From Bacteroidota bacterium (GTDB taxonomy: Bacteria; Bacteroidota; Bacteroidia; Cytophagales; Cyclobacteriaceae): 64,000 nt of DNA. This document shows positions 51,161 to 59,295 of the stretch, piece after piece. A program made the translations under genes and the position numbers. The stretch covers positions 124,001 through 188,000 of the forward strand of contig JAEYWY010000026.1 of NCBI GenBank assembly GCA_023428695.1, written 5' to 3'. Positions within the stretch are counted from its first letter, which is position 1, and each line of letters starts with the position of its first letter. The notes under the pieces were generated by a model. It did no database searches. It worked only from the letters and a program-made list of their open reading frames with translations, and was not told the origin of the DNA.

Positions 51161-52078
51161 ATGAAAACGTTTCGTTTTATCATTCTAGCAATTGTTGCAT
51201 TTGGCTTCACCGTGGCGCCTGCCGGTTTGAAGATAGAGTACACTTTCAAAGTTGGCGACCAGTACACCTGGGAACAAAGCACCAAACAAACGATCAAACA
51301 AAGTGTGATGGGAATGGAGCAGGTTGTCGACAACCAATACGTCGGGGCCTTCCAACTCAGAGTAACAGAATTAACCAAGACAGGGGCAAAGATCGAAGCG
51401 AGCTATACAAAGCTGAAGAATGCGACCAAGTCTCCGATGGGCGAAACAGTAATGGACAGCGATGGCAGTCAGGAAACTACTGAGAATAAAGTTTTCAAAG
51501 CGCTTACGAACAAACCATTTTTCATTTTCATGGACAAGCGCGGACAGATCGAGAAACTGGAAGGCGTTGACAATCTTTGGTCTGGGCTTGGCGAACTTGG
51601 TTTGGATGACGCTACTCAGAACGCGATGAAACAGTCGCTGCAACAATTCATGAGTGAATCATCATTGAAATCAACTTTCGAACAGGTCCTTATAACATAC
51701 CCGGAAAAATCGGTAGCTAAAGGTGATGCGTGGTCTCACACCACTGAAATGCCGATGAACATGAGCGTTAAGAATACCTGGAGCGTGGCAGAAGTGTCTG
51801 CATCAACAGCTGACCTTACGGGCGATGGAGTCTACACCACATCCGACTCGGACAAGACTATGGATCTTCCCGGTGGACTTAAGGCTAAGACCGCTCTTTC
51901 GGGTAAGCAGGCAATGAAGTCGAAGATCGATGTTAAGTCCGGCTGGCCGACCAAGATGGATATACTTTCAGAACTCAAAGGAACAATGACGCTCCTTGCG
52001 GGCGGGATGATTCCTGAAGACATGGAGGTGCCTATGGAAATCGTTTCGGAAACAACGTACACGATCACAAAGAAATAA
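51161..52078 (+). CDS. Exported DUF6263-type protein
   Basis: From the ATG at 51161 the protein has 305 residues, starting with a signal peptide (M-K-T-F-R-F-I-I-L-A-I-V-A-F-G-F, cut near residue 20). The mature part is beta-rich, beginning L-K-I-E-Y-T-F-K-V-G-D-Q-Y-T-W-E-Q, the usual start of DUF6263 proteins of Bacteroidota. Lack of lipobox and helices suggests a periplasmic or secreted protein. Function unknown. An upstream start at 51137 adds eight residues and is rejected. A strong bidirectional terminator follows. Confidence 0.78.
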   Translation: MKTFRFIILAIVAFGFTVAPAGLKIEYTFKVGDQYTWEQSTKQTIKQSVMGMEQVVDNQYVGAFQLRVTELTKTGAKIEASYTKLKNATKSPMGETVMDSDGSQETTENKVFKALTNKPFFIFMDKRGQIEKLEGVDNLWSGLGELGLDDATQNAMKQSLQQFMSESSLKSTFEQVLITYPEKSVAKGDAWSHTTEMPMNMSVKNTWSVAEVSASTADLTGDGVYTTSDSDKTMDLPGGLKAKTALSGKQAMKSKIDVKSGWPTKMDILSELKGTMTLLAGGMIPEDMEVPMEIVSETTYTITKK

Positions 52079-52097
52079 ACTGTCAAGAGAGAGGATA

Positions 52098-52125
52098 AAA
52101 AAAAGAGGAGCAATCCTCTTTTTTT
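52098..52125. terminator. Bidirectional intrinsic terminator between the DUF6263 and GH3 genes
   Basis: AAAAAAAGAGGA and TCCTCTTTTTTT form a perfect 12-base stem around GCAA. The T-run reaches into the stop codon of the convergent GH3 gene, so it serves both genes. Confidence 0.88.
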
Positions 52126-53644
52126 ACGCCTTGATCATGGCGAGGATATCGTCAACGTATTCGCGGTTGTTGGCAAGCCTGGGAACTTTGTTCTGTCCGC
52201 CGAGCTTTCCGCGTTTTTTCATCCAGTTGTAAAACGTTCCCGTCTTCACAACGACAACTTCCGGGGCAAGTAACGCAAGATTTTGCGTACGCTTAGCGTC
52301 GTAGTCGGAGTTTACACGACGGAGTGTATTGTCGAGTTCATTAACAAAATCTTCGAGACGCGTTGGCTCTTTTGTGAATTCGATAATCCATTGGTGCCGC
52401 CCTTTAACACCTTTTTCGATATAGACTGGTGCCGCAGTAAAGTTGTCGATAATTGCTCCTGTGACTTCGCACGCCTTGGCTACGGCAGTCTCCGCATTCT
52501 CAACGATCACTTCTTCGCCGAACGCGTTCATGAAATGTTTTGTCCTTCCTGAGATACGGATCCTATACGGGGATAGCGACGTAAACTTAACAGTGTCGCC
52601 GATATTGTATCGCCAGAGACCTGCATTGGTGGAAATCACCATCGCATAATTCGTATTCAGCCGGACCTGGTCGAGTCCGATTGCCTGTGGGTGTTCATTG
52701 CCCATGTCGTCGAACGGAATAAATTCATAGTAGATTCCGTAGTCAAGCATCAGAAGCATCTCCTCAGAATCACGCCGATCCTGGATACCGAAAAACCCTT
52801 CGCTTGCGTTGTAGGTTTCCCAATACACCATGTCGGAAGATGGAATTAGCGAGCGGAATAACGAACGATACGGCGTAAAAGAAACAGCACCGTGAAAGAA
52901 AACCTGCAGGTTGGGCCAGACCTCAAGAATATTCTGTTTCTTTTCAAGCTCAACGATCTTTTGAATCAAGAGGATCGTCCACGTAGGAACGCCGGCGATG
53001 TTTGTCACGTTTTCACGCGCAGTTTCGCGCGCCAGTTTTTCGATCTTTTCCTCCCAATTACTGAGCAGCGCTGTTTCGAGACTTGGGGTACGGATGAATT
53101 GCGCCCAAACGGGAAGGTTCTGCATGATGACGGCGGAGACATCTCCGTAGTAGCTTGTCGCTGACGGGTCGTAATCATTTTGTTGATGGCTCCCTCCTAC
53201 GGCAAGCCCTTTTCCGTCAAAGATTGTCGTCTCCGGGAAGTTGTTTACGTAAATGGAAAGCAAATCTTTCCCACCCTTGAAATGGCAATCGTTTAGCGCC
53301 TCCGTTGATACGGGGATGAACTTGCTGCGGGCGTTGGTTGTACCGGAAGATTTCGAGAACCACTTTATCTCTGTTGGCCAGAGAACATTCTGCTCACCAC
53401 GCATAAGTCTTTCGATGTAGGGAAAGATTGTCTCATACGTGTGTATAGGAACGCGGTCGCGAAATTGTTCGTACGAATTGATAGTCGAAAACTCATACCG
53501 CTGTCCAAAGTGTGTGTTGCGTGCGGTCTGCAACAGGTTCTTAAGAAGTTCCTGCTGGACGTCGTGCGGATACTTGATGAAAAGCTCAATCTGATGAATG
53601 CGCTTCTTCATTACCCACGTCAATATTGAATTAATCAGCCCCAT
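52124..53644 (-). CDS. GH3-family acyl-adenylase-like protein
   Basis: A 506-residue protein of the GH3 family, named after plant enzymes that adenylate and conjugate carboxylic acids such as auxin. The ATP-phosphate loop S-S-G-T-T near residue 94, the Y-x-A-S-E-G segment near 282, and the Y-R-I-G-D-T-like stretch (Y-N-I-G-D-T) near 346 follow the ANL adenylate-forming pattern. Bacteroidota members are common, but their substrate is not known. It is transcribed toward the terminator shared with the DUF6263 gene. Confidence 0.88.
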   Translation of the reverse strand: MGLINSILTWVMKKRIHQIELFIKYPHDVQQELLKNLLQTARNTHFGQRYEFSTINSYEQFRDRVPIHTYETIFPYIERLMRGEQNVLWPTEIKWFSKSSGTTNARSKFIPVSTEALNDCHFKGGKDLLSIYVNNFPETTIFDGKGLAVGGSHQQNDYDPSATSYYGDVSAVIMQNLPVWAQFIRTPSLETALLSNWEEKIEKLARETARENVTNIAGVPTWTILLIQKIVELEKKQNILEVWPNLQVFFHGAVSFTPYRSLFRSLIPSSDMVYWETYNASEGFFGIQDRRDSEEMLLMLDYGIYYEFIPFDDMGNEHPQAIGLDQVRLNTNYAMVISTNAGLWRYNIGDTVKFTSLSPYRIRISGRTKHFMNAFGEEVIVENAETAVAKACEVTGAIIDNFTAAPVYIEKGVKGRHQWIIEFTKEPTRLEDFVNELDNTLRRVNSDYDAKRTQNLALLAPEVVVVKTGTFYNWMKKRGKLGGQNKVPRLANNREYVDDILAMIKA

Positions 53645-53661
53645 ACAAATATCCTTGTGCT

Positions 53662-53669
53662 CAAAAGTA
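53662..53669 (-). promoter_or_regulatory. Predicted GH3 promoter -7 element
   Basis: On the minus strand the bases read TACTTTTG, an exact TAnnTTTG, 17 bases before the GH3 ATG. It is also one arm of a 7-base inverted repeat (CAAAAGT 53662-53668 and ACTTTTG 53683-53689). Confidence 0.4.
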
Positions 53670-53716
53670 ATTACACAAATCGACTTTTGTTATACGATCT
53701 TTTCTACGTCTGTAAA

Positions 53717-54475
53717 TCAGGATGCCGGAGGCGCCGGGGGTGTTATTCGCGCCCTTCTGAGTTCAAAGTTTTGCCCAAGGTAGACTTTGCGAACCTGCGG
53801 ATCATTTGCGAGATCTTCGGCAGTACCGGACTTAAACAGTTTGCCGTCGACCATCAGGTAAGCACGATCTGTAATGGATAGCGTTTCGTCAACGTTATGG
53901 TCGGTGATCAGGATACCAATGTTCTTGTTTTTCAGTTTCGCGACTATTGTCTGAATTTCTTCCACAGCGATGGGGTCGACACCAGCGAACGGCTCATCGA
54001 GCAACACGAATTTTGGATCCACGGCAAGTGCCCTGGCAATTTCGGTTCGCCTGCGTTCACCACCCGACAAAGACATGCCGAGGTTCTTTCGAACCTTATG
54101 TAAGCTAAACTCATCGATTAGGGCATCAACTTTTTGCCGACGCTGTTCTTTTGAGTAATCGCGCATCTCAAGCACGGAAAGTATATTCTCTTCTACAGTT
54201 AGCTTTCTAAAGACTGAGGCTTCCTGTGCGAGGTAGCCAATGCCGCGACGCGCACGCTGATACATCGGCAAGGCAGTAATCTCTTCCGAATCAAGAAAGA
54301 TGCGGCCTTCGTTAGGCTTGATAAGCCCAACCATCATGTAAAAGGAAGTTGTTTTGCCCGCTCCGTTAGGGCCGAGAAGTCCAACAATCTCGCCTTGCTC
54401 TACCTGAACGGAGACTTCATTGACAACCGTCCGGGTTTTATATTTCTTGATCAGATTTTCAGCACGCAGCACCAT
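53717..54475 (-). CDS. lptB: LPS export ABC transporter ATP-binding protein LptB
   Basis: LptB powers extraction of lipopolysaccharide from the inner membrane with LptF and LptG. The 252-residue protein has Walker A G-P-N-G-A-G-K-T at 35-42, the Q-loop in Q-E-A-S-V-F-R, the signature L-S-G-G-E at 136-140 and Walker B V-L-L-D-E at 157-161. The L-A-Q-E-A-S-V-F-R-K-L-T segment is characteristic of LptB. It lies one base after recJ. LptF, LptG, LptA and LptC are not in the window. Confidence 0.94.
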   Translation of the reverse strand: MVLRAENLIKKYKTRTVVNEVSVQVEQGEIVGLLGPNGAGKTTSFYMMVGLIKPNEGRIFLDSEEITALPMYQRARRGIGYLAQEASVFRKLTVEENILSVLEMRDYSKEQRRQKVDALIDEFSLHKVRKNLGMSLSGGERRRTEIARALAVDPKFVLLDEPFAGVDPIAVEEIQTIVAKLKNKNIGILITDHNVDETLSITDRAYLMVDGKLFKSGTAEDLANDPQVRKVYLGQNFELRRARITPPAPPAS

Positions 54476-54476
54476 G

Positions 54477-56177
54477 TCAATAGAAAGTTATGTCTTTTAC
54501 ACGTAGTTGTATCGAGGTCGTTCCATTATACGTGTTTTCCTCGATGGTGAATGCCATCTTAAAGGGATCTCTCGCTGCCAGTCTTGGATAATGTTCCCCA
54601 AGGTCGAACCCTACCGCCTGGAAAACGTTGTCGCTTCCGTCCTGCGAAACCAGGAATCGTACATGCCTGTCTTTGAACACCGAAAGAGCATTGAATACAT
54701 TGGCATTTTCTGCGACGAACACCGGTTTTGGATTTTCAGGCCCGAACGGCCCCATTTGCTTCAGGACGTTCATGAATTTTGTAGTGATCGCGTCGAAGTG
54801 AATTGCCAGGTCTATGTCGATTACCGGCGTGAGCATTTCTTCAGTGATCGAAGAGCTTACCACTTCTTCGAAGCGACGTTGGAATGACTCGAGGTTGTTT
54901 ATGTCAAGCGTGAGACCTGCTGCGTATTTGTGCCCGCCAAATTTTTCGAGCAAGTCACTGCATTCGAGGATTGCGTTATACAAATCGAAACCAATGACGC
55001 TTCGTGCCGAACCCGTTATCTTGTTATTTGATTCCGTCAGGATAACGGTTGGCCTATAGTATTTCTCAACACAACGCGCGGCGACGATCCCGATCACGCC
55101 TTTGTGCCAGGTATTCTTGAAAAGGACCGTCGACTTGGCTGATCGCAGCACTTCATTGTTCTCGATCATTGCGATAGCCTCTTCGGTAATATCGGAATCA
55201 ACCTGCTTCCTGATTTCATTCTTGAGATTAACCTTTTCCGCCAGGCGGTTTGCGTCCTCTTCTGTTCGGGCGATAAGAAGATCAACGGCGGCGCGGCCAT
55301 GTGCAATCCGTCCTGCTGCGTTGATGCGCGGACCTAACGTGAACACTATGCCTGACACGTCGAGGTCGGCACGTGTGCCCGCAATCTCCTTCAGCGCTTT
55401 TAGTCCGGGCGACGGATCTTCATTCAGTTTTCTGAGTCCGTAATGCGTGAGCACTCTGTTTTCGCCTGTGATCGGAACAATATCAGAAGCAATACTCACG
55501 GCGACGAGATCGAGAAAGTCAAAGATACCTTCATGGATGCCGTAGCGCAGTCCGTAGGCCTGCACGAGTTTAAATCCGATTCCACATCCGCTTAATTCCT
55601 TGAAGGGGTAAGGGCAGTCTTTTCGCTTCGGATCAAGAACGGCGACAGCCTCAGGGAGATAGTCATCAGGCAGGTGGTGATCGCAAATGATAAAGTCAAT
55701 GCCCTTGAGTCGTGCTATGTTCACGAGTTCTGCCGACTTGATGCCGCAGTCCAGTGCGATGATCAGCGAGTAGTTGTGTTGCTCGGCCCATTCGATTCCG
55801 GCGAGCGACACGCCGTACCCTTCGGCATACCGGTCGGGAATGTAGACTTCACAATCAGGACAAAGTCGGTGGAAGAAACTGAATACCAGAGACACCGCTG
55901 TTGTTCCGTCTACGTCGTAATCGCCATAAATGAGAATCTTCTCTTTACGTTCAATGGCCAAAGCGATCCGATCTACTGCTTTGTCCATGTCCTTCATCAG
56001 GAATGGATCGTGCAGGTCGTCAAGTTTTGGTCGAAAAAAAGTACGTGCGCTTTCGAAATCGCTAATACCTCGTTGCAGAAGAATAGCCGTGAGATACCAA
56101 TTGACGTTGATGGCTTTTGAGAGGGCTTCGATTTCGTTCTGGGGGGGTATGGGTCTTAGTAGCCATCGTTTATGCAT
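54477..56177 (-). CDS. recJ: Single-stranded-DNA-specific 5'-3' exonuclease RecJ
   Basis: RecJ degrades single-stranded DNA in recombination and mismatch repair. The 566-residue protein has the DHH-family motif I G-D-Y-D-V-D-G-T-T-A at 85-94 and the motif III C-D-H-H at 165-168, followed by the DHHA1 domain with G-G-H-K-Y-A-A-G near 423 and the C-terminal OB domain. The gene lies between the collagen-like gene (2-base gap) and lptB (1-base gap), all on the minus strand. Confidence 0.95.
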   Translation of the reverse strand: MHKRWLLRPIPPQNEIEALSKAINVNWYLTAILLQRGISDFESARTFFRPKLDDLHDPFLMKDMDKAVDRIALAIERKEKILIYGDYDVDGTTAVSLVFSFFHRLCPDCEVYIPDRYAEGYGVSLAGIEWAEQHNYSLIIALDCGIKSAELVNIARLKGIDFIICDHHLPDDYLPEAVAVLDPKRKDCPYPFKELSGCGIGFKLVQAYGLRYGIHEGIFDFLDLVAVSIASDIVPITGENRVLTHYGLRKLNEDPSPGLKALKEIAGTRADLDVSGIVFTLGPRINAAGRIAHGRAAVDLLIARTEEDANRLAEKVNLKNEIRKQVDSDITEEAIAMIENNEVLRSAKSTVLFKNTWHKGVIGIVAARCVEKYYRPTVILTESNNKITGSARSVIGFDLYNAILECSDLLEKFGGHKYAAGLTLDINNLESFQRRFEEVVSSSITEEMLTPVIDIDLAIHFDAITTKFMNVLKQMGPFGPENPKPVFVAENANVFNALSVFKDRHVRFLVSQDGSDNVFQAVGFDLGEHYPRLAARDPFKMAFTIEENTYNGTTSIQLRVKDITFY

Positions 56178-56179
56178 AG

Positions 56180-56965
56180 TTAGTTTTTTTCCACATTGAC
56201 TTTGCCGCTTATTCCCGCGAGTCCATTGGGGGCCTCGAGACCAAGTTCACCGTTTTTGCCATGGCGTCGTGCAGGACCGAGGCCTGCGGCTCCACGTTCG
56301 CCAACTTTGCCCGGGACGCCGGGGAGCCCACCGTGTGTATAGACGGTGATTCCCGATCCTATATAGTTACGAATGAAGGGATCTTTTTTGCTGCTAAGGG
56401 TGAGATTGCCACCATCGGCACCGTTTCCTCCCTGCCCGGCATTTCCACCGTTCCCGCCATTTCCTCCGTGACAATGCACGGTACCAGGACTTCCGCCACC
56501 ACCCATTCCGCCGTCACCGCCGCGGCCGCCATTTCCACCTGACAAATCAATCGTCAGAATGCCCGCCAGTTTGATATTTTCAATATACAGAAAAAGATTC
56601 ACACCGGGGGTTCCATCAAGTCCTCTGCCGCCGCTACGCCCCGGGGAGCCATCATTGCACGGGCCAATGGGCGTAGTGCCGATGGTACCGTCTCTTCCGG
56701 GCTGGCCGTTCAGACCCCGGCCGTCGATAACGCAGCGATCACCCACGATCAGCGTGTTTACCCTGATGTAGTTGTCTTTTTTGAGCTTATTAAGGACAAG
56801 ACGGGAGGAGTCTCGCAGGATAAGGGTATCGGCAACAAGGATGTCAGAATTCTGGAGTTCGTACACCTGATTCTTTTCTATCACTAATGTCTTAACCCTC
56901 ACCTGTGCATACGACGCACTGGTCAAGAAAGCCAACATCAGCAAAATAAAAAGTCCCCTCATCAC
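56180..56965 (-). CDS. Secreted collagen-like glycine-rich protein
   Basis: A 261-residue exported protein (signal peptide about 1-20, ending S-Y-A-Q). After a beta-rich part (about 21-80) come three glycine-rich blocks: 82-121 with irregular Gly-X-Y collagen-like triplets (G-R-G-L-N-G-Q-P-G-R-D-G), 142-187 nearly all Gly, Asn and Asp (G-G-N-G-G-R-G-G-D-G-G), and 211-255 again collagen-like (G-L-P-G-V-P-G-K-V-G-E-R-G). Four cysteines are scattered. Bacterial collagen-like proteins are usually surface or extracellular. The gene is first in the run to recJ and lptB and has a palindrome over its promoter. Confidence 0.8.
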   Translation of the reverse strand: MMRGLFILLMLAFLTSASYAQVRVKTLVIEKNQVYELQNSDILVADTLILRDSSRLVLNKLKKDNYIRVNTLIVGDRCVIDGRGLNGQPGRDGTIGTTPIGPCNDGSPGRSGGRGLDGTPGVNLFLYIENIKLAGILTIDLSGGNGGRGGDGGMGGGGSPGTVHCHGGNGGNGGNAGQGGNGADGGNLTLSSKKDPFIRNYIGSGITVYTHGGLPGVPGKVGERGAAGLGPARRHGKNGELGLEAPNGLAGISGKVNVEKN

Positions 56966-56966
56966 G

Positions 56967-56974
56967 CAAAATTA
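56967..56974 (-). promoter_or_regulatory. Predicted -7 element for the collagen-like gene
   Basis: On the minus strand the bases read TAATTTTG, an exact TAnnTTTG, directly before the ATG at 56965, so transcripts would be nearly leaderless. No TTG stands at -33; that region holds a palindrome instead. Confidence 0.35.
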
Positions 56975-56983
56975 ACGTTGTCT

Positions 56984-57002
56984 GTTACTTTTTAAAAGTA
57001 AC
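56984..57002. promoter_or_regulatory. Perfect palindrome over the -33 region of the collagen-like gene
   Basis: GTTACTTTT and AAAAGTAAC form perfect 9-base arms around one T. The centre is about 20 bases upstream of the predicted -7 element, where a dimeric activator or repressor would sit. Confidence 0.55.
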
Positions 57003-57033
57003 CATGTCTCTAATCAAACCGCCTGCCGAAAAT

Positions 57034-57065
57034 AAAAAAAGCAGTGCCTTTCGGACTGCTTTTTT
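57034..57065 (-). terminator. Intrinsic terminator after the SPOR-like gene
   Basis: AAAAAGCAGT and ACTGCTTTTT form a 10-base stem around CCTTTCGG-type loop sequence; the minus strand ends in a T-run. It lies 22 bases past the stop of the SPOR-like gene and insulates it from the collagen-like gene. Confidence 0.85.
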
Positions 57066-57086
57066 AAGATTAATATGTCTGATGTC

Positions 57087-57731
57087 TTACCGCGCCGACG
57101 ACTGGGCTGATTTGTCGGTGACAACACCCTCGAGAACGTCTTTGATTTCTACGCGCTGACCATCCTTGTAAGGAACAATCCACGCATCCTTAACGCCCAT
57201 TTCACGCATATATTTCTTGAATGTGTCAGCTTCCCAGTAATCCCTGAAAATTCCAATAGTGATCTTCTGGGGTTCGCCTTCGTTGGCTTCACCACCGAAG
57301 TTGGGATTGTTTTCGAAATACTTCTGCAGGTCTTTGTTCTTGAACGCTCCGATTTGAACTTTGAACACAATTCCCTTCGAGAAATCCATAGAGTTGACTA
57401 CAGGAGCTTCCTTAAGTTGTGCAAGTTCCGTTTGAGCTGCGGAAAGCTGACCGCGCATTCTCGCAAGTTCATCTTCCAATTCTGAGATACGCGTGTCCTT
57501 GCTGGCAATCGTGCCTTGGAGTTGCGTATTCCGCTGATTCAGTGATGCCACCTGGTTATCGGCAGCCTGTTTTTCCTCGATCAGTTGCTTCAGATCGCTG
57601 GGTTTTTTAGCGTATTCCTTGGCTTTTTTCTTCCACTCCTTTTTTTCCTTTTTGGAAAGCTGTGCCGATACGGTTGTTGAAGCTGAAAAAATCAAAGCCA
57701 GACAAAAAAGTAGGATTAGTCTGTTGTTCAT
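57087..57731 (-). CDS. Exported coiled-coil protein with SPOR-like C-terminal domain
   Basis: From the ATG at 57731 the protein has 214 residues with a signal peptide (about 1-24, ending S-A-Q). A Lys-rich segment (K-K-E-K-K-E-W-K-K-K-A-K-E-Y-A-K-K) is followed by a coiled coil (about 45-115) and a C-terminal domain (about 125-200) starting V-F-K-V-Q-I-G-A-F-K, which reads like a SPOR domain that binds denuded peptidoglycan. The frame extends to 57812 over the end of fumC, but those 27 residues precede the signal peptide and are rejected. A periplasmic cell-wall role is likely, not proven. Confidence 0.8.
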   Translation of the reverse strand: MNNRLILLFCLALIFSASTTVSAQLSKKEKKEWKKKAKEYAKKPSDLKQLIEEKQAADNQVASLNQRNTQLQGTIASKDTRISELEDELARMRGQLSAAQTELAQLKEAPVVNSMDFSKGIVFKVQIGAFKNKDLQKYFENNPNFGGEANEGEPQKITIGIFRDYWEADTFKKYMREMGVKDAWIVPYKDGQRVEIKDVLEGVVTDKSAQSSAR

Positions 57732-57795
57732 TGGCTTTACGGTTTTAAAAATCAAAATAAAAATACAAAAACTTTTTGAATTTCCGTTGCCTGCT

Positions 57796-59193
57796 TTAGT
57801 CGAGGCTTCCAACCATTTTTTCCGGCCTTACCCATTCGTCAAACTGTTCCGATGTAAGTAATCCGAGTTCAATGGCGGCTTCGCGTAAGGTCTTGTTTTC
57901 CTTATGCGCTTTTTTGGCAATTTTCGCCGCATTCTCGTAACCGATATGCGTGTTAAGCGATGTAACAAGCATCAGGGAATTTTCAAGATGCTGGCGGATT
58001 ACGGAGTCATTCGGTTCGATGCCGGCAGCGCATTTCTCGGTAAACGAGACGCAGGCGTCGCCAAGCAACCTGGCGGAATTCAAGACATTGGCGGCGATCA
58101 CGGGTTTGAAAACGTTGAGTTCGAAGTGTCCGGTCGCACCACCAACTGAAACAGCGACATCATTTCCGATGACCTGGGCACAGACCATTGTCAAAGCCTC
58201 GGGCTGGGTGGGGTTGACTTTTCCCGGCATGATTGACGATCCGGGTTCGTTGTCAGGAATAATAATCTCACCGATTCCGCAGCGTGGTCCGGAGCTAAGC
58301 ATCCGAATATCGTTGGCAACTTTCATCAGTGAAACTGCTGCGCGTTTTAATGCTCCGGACAATTCCACCATCGCATCATGGGCCGCGAGTGCTTCGAACT
58401 TGTTCGGTGCCGTCACGAAGGGATACCCTGTAAGCGCAGCTATCTTTTTTGCCACTAGCACATCGTAACCTTTTGGCGTGTTCAATCCGGTCCCGACAGC
58501 GGTTCCGCCCAATGCGAGTTCGCGAACGGCTTCGAGTGCATTGTTGATGGCACGTATGCTGTTGTCGATTTGTTGAACGTATCCGGAAAACTCCTGTCCC
58601 AATGTAAGCGGAGTTGCGTCCATAAAATGCGTTCTGCCTGTTTTAACGATTGTCCTGAATTTTTCCACTTTTGAAGCAAGCGTGTCGCGCAGTACTTTCA
58701 TTCCGGGCAGGGTCACTTCAACCACCTGTTTGTACGCAGCAATGTGCATGGCTGTCGGGAATGTATCATTGGAGGATTGCGACTTGTTGACGTCGTCGTT
58801 CGGGTGCAGCGCTTTTTTCTCGTCGGCAAGATTGCCACCCTGAAGCACGTGTCCTCGGTAAGCGACCACTTCGTTCACGTTCATATTGCTTTGTGTACCG
58901 GAACCGGTCTGCCAGATGACAAGCGGAAATTCCGAATCGTGTTTTCCTTCGAGGATCTCATCGCATACGGAAGCGATCAGGTCGCGCTTTTCCGCAGAGA
59001 GAACACCAAGTTCGTGGTTTGCCTGTGCGGCTGCTTTTTTCAGATAGGCGAAAGCATAGATAATTTCCTTCGGCATGCTTCCCTCGGGCCCGATTCTGAA
59101 ATTGTTTCGCGAACGCTCAGTCTGCGCGCCCCAGTATTTGTCGGCCGGGACTTTCACTTCACCCATGGTGTCTTTTTCGATTCGGTATTTCAT
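57796..59193 (-). CDS. fumC: Fumarate hydratase class II
   Basis: FumC hydrates fumarate to malate in the citric acid cycle without iron. The 465-residue protein has the family regions G-S-G-T-Q-S-N-M-N at 97-105, S-Q-S-S-N-D at 138-143, T-G-R-T-H189 and the signature G-S-S-I-M-P-G-K-V-N-P at 318-328. A predicted -7 promoter element lies 20 bases upstream, behind the terminator of the PorE-like gene. The SPOR-like gene follows 64 bases later. Confidence 0.97.
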   Translation of the reverse strand: MKYRIEKDTMGEVKVPADKYWGAQTERSRNNFRIGPEGSMPKEIIYAFAYLKKAAAQANHELGVLSAEKRDLIASVCDEILEGKHDSEFPLVIWQTGSGTQSNMNVNEVVAYRGHVLQGGNLADEKKALHPNDDVNKSQSSNDTFPTAMHIAAYKQVVEVTLPGMKVLRDTLASKVEKFRTIVKTGRTHFMDATPLTLGQEFSGYVQQIDNSIRAINNALEAVRELALGGTAVGTGLNTPKGYDVLVAKKIAALTGYPFVTAPNKFEALAAHDAMVELSGALKRAAVSLMKVANDIRMLSSGPRCGIGEIIIPDNEPGSSIMPGKVNPTQPEALTMVCAQVIGNDVAVSVGGATGHFELNVFKPVIAANVLNSARLLGDACVSFTEKCAAGIEPNDSVIRQHLENSLMLVTSLNTHIGYENAAKIAKKAHKENKTLREAAIELGLLTSEQFDEWVRPEKMVGSLD

Positions 59194-59213
59194 AGTGATA
59201 GGATTTTCGGCCT

Positions 59214-59221
59214 CAAAAATA
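59214..59221 (-). promoter_or_regulatory. Predicted fumC promoter -7 element
   Basis: On the minus strand the bases read TATTTTTG, matching TAnnTTTG, 20 bases before the fumC ATG. No clear -33 element is visible because the upstream terminator occupies that region. Confidence 0.4.
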
Positions 59222-59228
59222 GGAAACG

Positions 59229-59260
59229 GAAAAAGAAAAATGCCGGACGAGCCGGCATTT
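59229..59260 (-). terminator. Intrinsic terminator after the PorE-like gene
   Basis: AAATGCCGG and CCGGCATTT pair around ACGAG; on the minus strand the stem is followed by TTTTTCTTTTT. It lies 36 bases past the stop of the OmpA-family gene and directly before the fumC promoter. Confidence 0.8.
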
Positions 59261-59295
59261 CAGAATTTTTTTAACAGATCGTCAATAGATTCTCG

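Noticed and set aside
53662..53689. Inverted repeat CAAAAGT...ACTTTTG as terminator of lptB
   Set aside because: Arms are only seven AT-rich bases with a 14-base loop and no T-run; one arm is better read as the GH3 -7 promoter element.
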